Shown here piece by piece: positions 60,894-64,000 of a DNA stretch of 64,000 bases (position 1 is the first letter of the stretch; every line of letters starts with the position of its first letter). Made by a program: the position numbers and the translations under genes. This DNA comes from Patiria miniata. Its lineage: Eukaryota > Echinodermata > Asteroidea > Valvatida > Asterinidae. The stretch lies in NCBI RefSeq assembly GCF_015706575.1, contig NW_024037047.1:9366632-9430631 (forward strand), written 5' to 3'. The notes below the pieces were generated by a model, which worked only from the letters and a program-made list of their open reading frames with translations, made no database searches and was not told where the DNA came from.

Positions 60894-61280
60894 TTACATT
60901 TCTTTACCCAGGGTATGCCCAAAACAGTTAAAACCTGGTTTCTGCTGGGACCCTGTTCAGATATATATGGCATAAACTTTTGGCTTTATGAGATAAAAGC
61001 CAGTGCTTTATCACTGTGTGGCCTTCAAGGTACCAGACCAAGATGGCTGTAGATTTGTCCCCGTGTCTGATTATATTCTGTGATTTGTCACACACAGATC
61101 AAGGCCTTACTGGATGAGATTGTGGAGAAATTACCGGATGAATTCAACATGCTGGAAATCATGGGGAAAGTGGAGGAGCGGACGCCGTACATCGTGGTGG
61201 CCTTCCAGGAATGTGAACGCATGAACACGCTGACTTCAGAAATCAGACGTTCTCTCAAGGAGTTGGACCTTGGACTGAAG
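27724..61280 (+). CDS. DNAH9/11/17-type: Outer-arm axonemal dynein heavy chain, beta type (3' end outside window)
   Basis: Motor subunit of ciliary and flagellar outer dynein arms. Sixty-six exons with consistent GT-AG sites and phases add up to 4256 codons. The sea-urchin dynein beta chain has about 4466 residues (from memory), so roughly 200 C-terminal residues lie past the window. The start CAACATGGGG opens [20 protein letters not shown], close to the urchin N-terminus. Tail, linker, four P-loops ([32 protein letters not shown]), stalk, microtubule-binding tip and AAA5-6 are all present; see the domain entries for exons. The last visible exon ends [10 protein letters not shown] at a GTCAGT donor, and no further exon was found up to 64000. 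No frameshift or internal stop. DNAH9, DNAH11 and DNAH17 are close paralogues; without trees I cannot choose between them. Confidence 0.97.
31290..31492 (-). repeat. tRNA-derived SINE in dynein intron
   Basis: On the minus strand it reads from CTATATAGTGGTTAGGGTTG (A-box side) through CAGGGGTTCAAATCCAGC (B box) to a body with CTTGGGCAAGCCACC and GAACTAGCATCC. This is the same family as the copy at 20.28-20.49 kb. Confidence 0.75.
32381..32395 (+). other. Candidate 15-nt in-frame microexon of the dynein tail
   Basis: AACCGGAGTCAGGAG is preceded by a pyrimidine-rich acceptor (CCTTCCTTTGCTGTGGAAATGCAG) of which the AG is adjacent, and followed by GTAATG. The flanking exons meet in phase 2, and 15 nt keeps that phase. 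Inclusion would change HPIIQ to HPTGVRRIIQ. It sits in a 1.9 kb intron (31779-33671). There is no transcript evidence here. Confidence 0.35.
36905..37025. repeat. Minisatellite, TCACAAGTCAG type
   Basis: About ten copies of an 11-bp unit related to TCACATGTCAG / TCACAAGTCAA in a dynein intron, starting within 40 bp of the donor at 36869. Same core as the arrays at 13.1, 23.4 and 53.1 kb. Confidence 0.8.
37671..41157 (+). other. Dynein linker (DHC_N2) exons
   Basis: Nine exons, residues 1238-1774: 37671-37834, 38010-38247, 38385-38630, 38923-39147, 39286-39377, 39749-39875, 40108-40260, 40448-40681, 41026-41157. The linker is the lever that swings across the AAA ring. Seen here: [16 protein letters not shown], the hallmark [45 protein letters not shown] and [16 protein letters not shown]. 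Confidence 0.92.
41298..42808 (+). other. Dynein AAA1 exons (main ATPase site)
   Basis: Five exons, residues 1775-2014: 41298-41458, 41578-41734, 42035-42139, 42308-42465, 42670-42808. The Walker A GPAGTGKT is at residues 1847-1854 (without the microexon), Walker B is CFDEFNR, and the sensor segment is [18 protein letters not shown]. All catalytic elements are intact, so this motor should hydrolyse ATP. Confidence 0.95.
42908..45400 (+). other. Dynein AAA2 exons
   Basis: Seven exons, residues 2015-2425: 42908-43273, 43419-43551, 43773-43900, 44148-44296, 44619-44752, 44902-45050, 45227-45400. The P-loop GNAGTGKS is at 2128-2135. [22 protein letters not shown] and ASNERIPL follow. AAA2 binds but usually does not hydrolyse nucleotide. 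Confidence 0.93.
44480..44582 (-). repeat. tRNA-like SINE fragment in dynein intron
   Basis: On the minus strand, GTGCAGGTCTAGTGGTATAG resembles an A-box region and ATAGGTTTGAATCCCA a B box. A related, weaker copy lies at 50.98-51.10 kb, also on the minus strand. Neither makes a complete tRNA. Confidence 0.55.
45518..47164 (+). other. Dynein AAA3 exons
   Basis: Four exons, residues 2426-2717: 45518-45722, 45949-46217, 46572-46811, 47003-47164. The P-loop SNAGLGKS is at 2455-2462 and Walker B is [16 protein letters not shown], both intact. AAA3 gates motor release from the microtubule. Confidence 0.93.
47680..49533 (+). other. Dynein AAA4 exons
   Basis: Four exons, residues 2718-2979: 47680-47873, 48559-48721, 48964-49230, 49372-49533. 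The P-loop GVGGSGKQS starts at 2800. The intron inside this block holds the 499 bp foldback element. Confidence 0.92.
47971..48473. mobile_element. 499 bp foldback transposon with TA duplication
   Basis: The whole element is one long imperfect hairpin. It starts CAGGGTGAG (47973) and ends CTCACCCTG (48471), flanked by TA on both sides. Matching arm segments include AAGCCCAATTCATAAG / CTTATGAATTGGGCTT, ACACAACCACCGTTTT / AAAACGGTGGTTGTGT and TCTGTCCATGGATCACA / TGTGATCCGTGGACAGA, converging on a loop near 48229. No coding capacity. TA duplication points to a Tc1/mariner-type source. It occupies most of a dynein intron, so the transcript would carry a hairpin with arms of about 240 nt. Confidence 0.85.
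49943..50117. mobile_element. Pogo/Tigger-like MITE in dynein intron
   Basis: The left end CAGTGTAATCTGCATAAGTT and the right end ATCGAGATTTCACTG (reverse complement CAGTGAAATCTCGAT, then AAGTCAAACTC) form diverged terminal inverted repeats about 25-30 bp long. The CAGTGNAATCT...ATAAGT style is typical of pogo/Tigger elements. It is 175 bp long with no ORF. Confidence 0.55.
51896..51990. repeat. Two-copy tandem duplication
   Basis: AAATGTAAACGGGAGATTTA, then CTTGAGAAGACATGCA, is repeated once with a few changes, spacing about 50 bp, in the 1.1 kb intron between the two tip exons. No function is seen. Confidence 0.6.
53081..53482. repeat. Minisatellite, AGTCAATCATA / AGTCAGTCACA type
   Basis: More than thirty degenerate copies of an 11-bp unit alternating AGTCAATCATA and AGTCAGTCACA, in the intron before the last stalk exon. 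An A/T-rich stretch with AAATAA-type words (52.85-53.07 kb) precedes it. Same core as the other arrays in this window. Confidence 0.85.
54951..55303. mobile_element. MITE-like element in dynein intron
   Basis: The left end GTATGGGCTCCGTGCG and the right end GTGCACAGAGCCCATAC are inverted repeats (10 bp perfect at the tips). The interior is GC- and CpG-rich compared with the intron around it and has no ORF of note. Target duplication is unclear. Confidence 0.5.
56900..57062. repeat. Dispersed repeat, copy 2
   Basis: On the minus strand this runs ATATCTGGTTTGTAAG, then CACGCCCA, GGAACTGGAAG and CCAATGGGTGCTGGTAATCA, matching the copy at 22.4 kb in order and spacing. It lies in a dynein intron. 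Confidence 0.65.
57378..61280 (+). other. Dynein AAA6 and start of C-terminal domain exons
   Basis: Seven exons, residues 3778-4256: 57378-57571, 57798-58074, 58502-58639, 58759-59040, 59731-59850, 60045-60287, 61098-61280. Seen: [75 protein letters not shown] Gly/Ala spacer ([16 protein letters not shown]) matches the low-complexity linker at this place in beta chains. The remaining C-terminal exons are beyond the window. Confidence 0.94.
60858..60897 (+). repeat. (TTTA)n microsatellite
   Basis: About nine uninterrupted TTTA units in the intron before the last visible dynein exon. Confidence 0.9.
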
Positions 61281-61369
61281 GTCAGTACTCAATTGTCGTT
61301 TTTGTCTTTCGTATTGCCACCTTTACGGACTCAATTGAAGGGGACGCTGAACCCGTACGATTTCAGCTT

Positions 61370-61530
61370 AAAAGATCTTATAAGATTCTTATAAGATTCT
61401 TATAAATGGGTCCAAATCTTTTAAGATTCTTATAAGAATACACAGCAAGTAAGAAAAGGATAACAATTCTTATAAGATTAATTATGTTCTTACTTGAGTT
61501 AGAAATTGCATGGATTTCTTATAAGATTGC
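61370..61530. repeat. Cluster of TTCTTATAAGATT palindromic words
   Basis: At least six copies of TCTTATAAGA or close variants, each self-complementary, within 160 bp of the dynein intron. Spacing is irregular. Probably decayed simple repeat. Confidence 0.55.
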
Positions 61531-61684
61531 TTTCCCACTGTGCCATTGCAATTGCATTTTCAGATTATTTCACCATGCATAATGTAACATGTACCAGTAC
61601 TTAAGATAATGACACTGTAAAACTCCAGAACCAGAAATTTTCAAATCCCAAAGTGGAACTTTTTATATGGGCTAATGGGCCAAT

Positions 61685-63221
61685 TACCGTAATTTCCTGC
61701 GGATAAGACGCGTCTTATCTGACTTTCTAGACCACAAAAACATCGCTGCGCCTTATCTACAGGTGCGCCTTATCTGGTGTCGCTTGAGTTCAAAGTGACG
61801 GTCTTTGTGTGAAGAATTCTTTCAATGCCGCAATCAATAATGCGGTCAACCAAGCTCAACTCTCCAGACATTGTGACCGTATTTTCATTCCAACAATGCC
61901 GCGATGTGTTGATCCCCCATGATCGTGCTTTCATTCCAACAATGCCGCAATACGTTGATCCCCCTTACACCGCGTTCCCACTTGAATTTGGAAAAGGTGG
62001 ATCAAGATCCGGCATTTTGGTGTGATCGTTATCTTACCGCAACGAAACCGCAAGTGGCGTTCCCACTTATGCTTGATCCACCTTTTCGTACGGAAATGTT
62101 GGGTCCAAAAGGTCACTGAGTTCGGAATTACGCGCGCTCTGTGGAGTGCGAGTGGCGGTAGTGTTGCATGCTAGGCCAGGATGGATCAGTTTTTAACAGC
62201 GCTATGAATTCACCGACAAAAATTACGCAAATTCACCGACATAAATCACGGATCTGTACGTAGAGGATCCGTACGTGCATAAATTAACTGGTGAAATCGA
62301 ACAGCGCCGCTCGCTCATTGTGTGACATCACGGCAGAAACCAATGCATCGATAAGGGATTCCCTGGTTCTGAAGCTTCTCATTGGTTAAAATGGTCACAT
62401 GATGTACTTCGACATCATTTTCCAATTTTCTATAATCAATACTACAGATTTGTCACCTCCAGACGCACCGCGTTATCGGCACTATTCTCATTGCGTATTC
62501 GTAAGCTTTTCCATGATTCTGTGCCAAATTGAAGTGTTTTGGTGAGTGCGAACTCAGAGTCATTTATGGATGGAAAAATAAGTAAAATTTCACGAATAAA
62601 AAAGGTTTAGAAATGGAAGAATACGCAACGAAAATTTTAAAAGGCCTAGTGTAGTTTCCCCCGGTGTGACGGGATTATTTTCGTATGGTACATACATATA
62701 GGCGACGCTAGTTTTTGTATTAGTCACCGGTAGAGGGCGCAACATCTGGCTCGGAGGGACTGGGCAAGTCTATGAATCTTATCCAGCGTGCGTGTTGCAA
62801 TATCTTCAGACAGCGCGTGGACCATCGTTTCTGGCCGCTGATTGGGCCGCACTGCATTAACAAAAGGCCAAGGAAGGCTAGGATCGGAAACCGCAAGCAA
62901 GTATGCACAGCGCGCGTTGGCTGAATGTTGAAGGTCGGTATCAATTTACATTGGTCTTTTCTTCATGGCTCTACATGTTACCAGCCAATGTGGTTACAGT
63001 TTAATTCATCCTCCGAATAGTGTGATCGTTCTAAGGCAACACAATGGCCCCTTTGTGGCGATGTACCGACACCGGGTGACGCCTGGTGTTCTTCTGTGTG
63101 CGGTCAAACATGCGTCTTATGCGGCGGTGCGCCTTATCTGTTGGCGTTTGAATTTTTTTGGGGTGATTTTAGGGACCTGCGCCTTATCCGCCGCGCGCCT
63201 TATCCGCAGGAAATTACGGTA
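61685..63221. mobile_element. 1.5 kb non-autonomous DNA transposon with TA ends
   Basis: The left end TACCGTAATTTCCTGCGGAT and the right end ATCCGCAGGAAATTACGGTA are perfect inverted repeats, extending inward with GCGCCTTATCTG-type words in both subterminal regions. TA flanks CCGTAATTT on each side. This fits the pogo/Tc1 style in which CCGTA...ATAAGGCGC ends are common in animal genomes. Internal frames are short (the longest about 85 codons) and none resembles a transposase, so it cannot move by itself. Parts of the interior are duplicated (CATTCCAACAATGCCGC twice). It lies in the dynein intron after the last visible exon. Confidence 0.8.
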
Positions 63222-64000
63222 GATATGGATGTTGCATATAAAAAATATAAGTTAGTGTTTTCTTAAGTTTTGTTCCTAAACCTTGCTGAAGTTGAATGTG
63301 ACTAGGACAAGAAAATACAAGAGATGATACCTTTTTTATTTGAGACAATAAACATGTCTTTTTTTCTGTGTTATACGTACGTAACATGGACAGACAGACA
63401 CACTGCAGCAAGGAAAAGGGTGCTGAGGACAAATTCAGATTCTTATAGGGACTTTCATTTGACATTATCATCCCATTTTACTTTGTTATCAAACGAAAAT
63501 ATAACAGCTTTTGCACTGGCATCAAAGTTATGATGTGATTAGGGCTATGTACAAATAGGGACAGACATTTTGTGACAAATATGTAGTCTGTTCGTACGTA
63601 TAAATCCTGATTATAAAATTTCAAATAATTCTTCAGATTGACTCTGAGTTTTCTAGGTTTTGACTGATGGCATTCCTCCAGGGTACATCTTCTTAAATCA
63701 GACAACATTAGGGGATCATTAGATGTTATGCTTACTTTGTGACTTTATCTAAAACGTCTGTCCTTTGTTACATACATGTATATAACACTTTTATAAAAAA
63801 TATCCACGGTATTTTCTAACATAAAAAGTTATATCCTTTGCAGGTGAGGATATTTGTTCAAAGCTTGCACTGTTTACAACAAAAATTAAGAGACCAAGAT
63901 CCTAGTTTTATATCAAAACTGAAAAGGTCTTCTCATGGTCTTCTTAAATGTCACACTTTTGGGCCCATTAGTGTGGAATTGCCAATTGGGCCTGTCATGT
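63222..64000 (+). other. Dynein intron continuing past the window
   Basis: No further dynein exon was recognised after 61280, so the gene is still in an intron at the right edge. The stretch is AT-rich and shows nothing else I can support. Confidence 0.5.

Noticed and set aside
61919..62119. Short frames inside the 1.5 kb transposon as a possible transposase remnant
   Set aside because: They come from a duplicated segment, are under 90 codons and show no DDE or helix-turn-helix motif.
1..64000. A novel multi-gene defence, biosynthetic or mobile gene system
   Set aside because: All complete genes are recognisable conserved metazoan genes with unrelated roles; mobile elements present are non-autonomous. 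Nothing supports an undescribed gene system beyond the separate observations listed.

Overview
This is a metazoan nuclear genomic window. Genes are split into many short exons with GT-AG introns, introns are full of small DNA transposons, tRNA-derived SINEs, minisatellites and homopolymer runs, and there are no operons or bacterial signals. The conceptual proteins look closest to deuterostome ones. The dynein is the orthologue class of the sea-urchin ciliary dynein beta chain and its length fits that protein almost exactly, so an echinoderm is the best guess. The species cannot be named from sequence alone.

Layout: (1) 86-1292, +, the last two coding exons of an unrecognised gene whose start lies left of the window. 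(2) 3416-8571, -, PRPF31, spliceosomal U4/U6 snRNP protein, 11 coding exons and 493 residues, with a probable non-coding first exon near 9.41-9.54 kb. (3) 11027-17494, -, EIF3L, translation initiation factor 3 subunit L, 18 coding exons and 547 residues. (4) 18274-21138, +, PDAP1 (28 kDa heat- and acid-stable phosphoprotein), 6 exons and 170 residues. (5) 23187-26315, -, ETFA, mitochondrial electron transfer flavoprotein alpha, 9 exons and 338 residues. (6) 27724 to beyond the right edge, +, an outer-arm axonemal dynein heavy chain of the DNAH9/11/17 (beta) type. Sixty-six exons encoding 4256 codons are visible; the final roughly 200 residues lie outside.

EIF3L/PDAP1 and ETFA/dynein are divergent pairs with short shared promoter intervals. 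PDAP1/ETFA are convergent, with predicted poly(A) signals only about 45 bp apart. The first four complete genes are housekeeping (splicing, translation, growth-factor-associated phosphoprotein, mitochondrial beta-oxidation); the dynein is a ciliary motor. There is no sign that the six genes form one pathway.

The non-coding part is the more unusual material. It holds a 1.5 kb terminal-inverted-repeat element with TA ends, a 499 bp near-perfect foldback element, a TTAA-flanked MITE in the PRPF31 5' region, further MITEs in dynein introns, an 11-bp-based minisatellite (core AATCACAAGTC) seeded independently in at least five introns, and a candidate 15-nt in-frame microexon in the dynein tail. 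I found no previously undescribed multi-gene system. The most testable new points are the dynein microexon, the duplicated C-terminal motif in the left-edge gene, and the repeat families.
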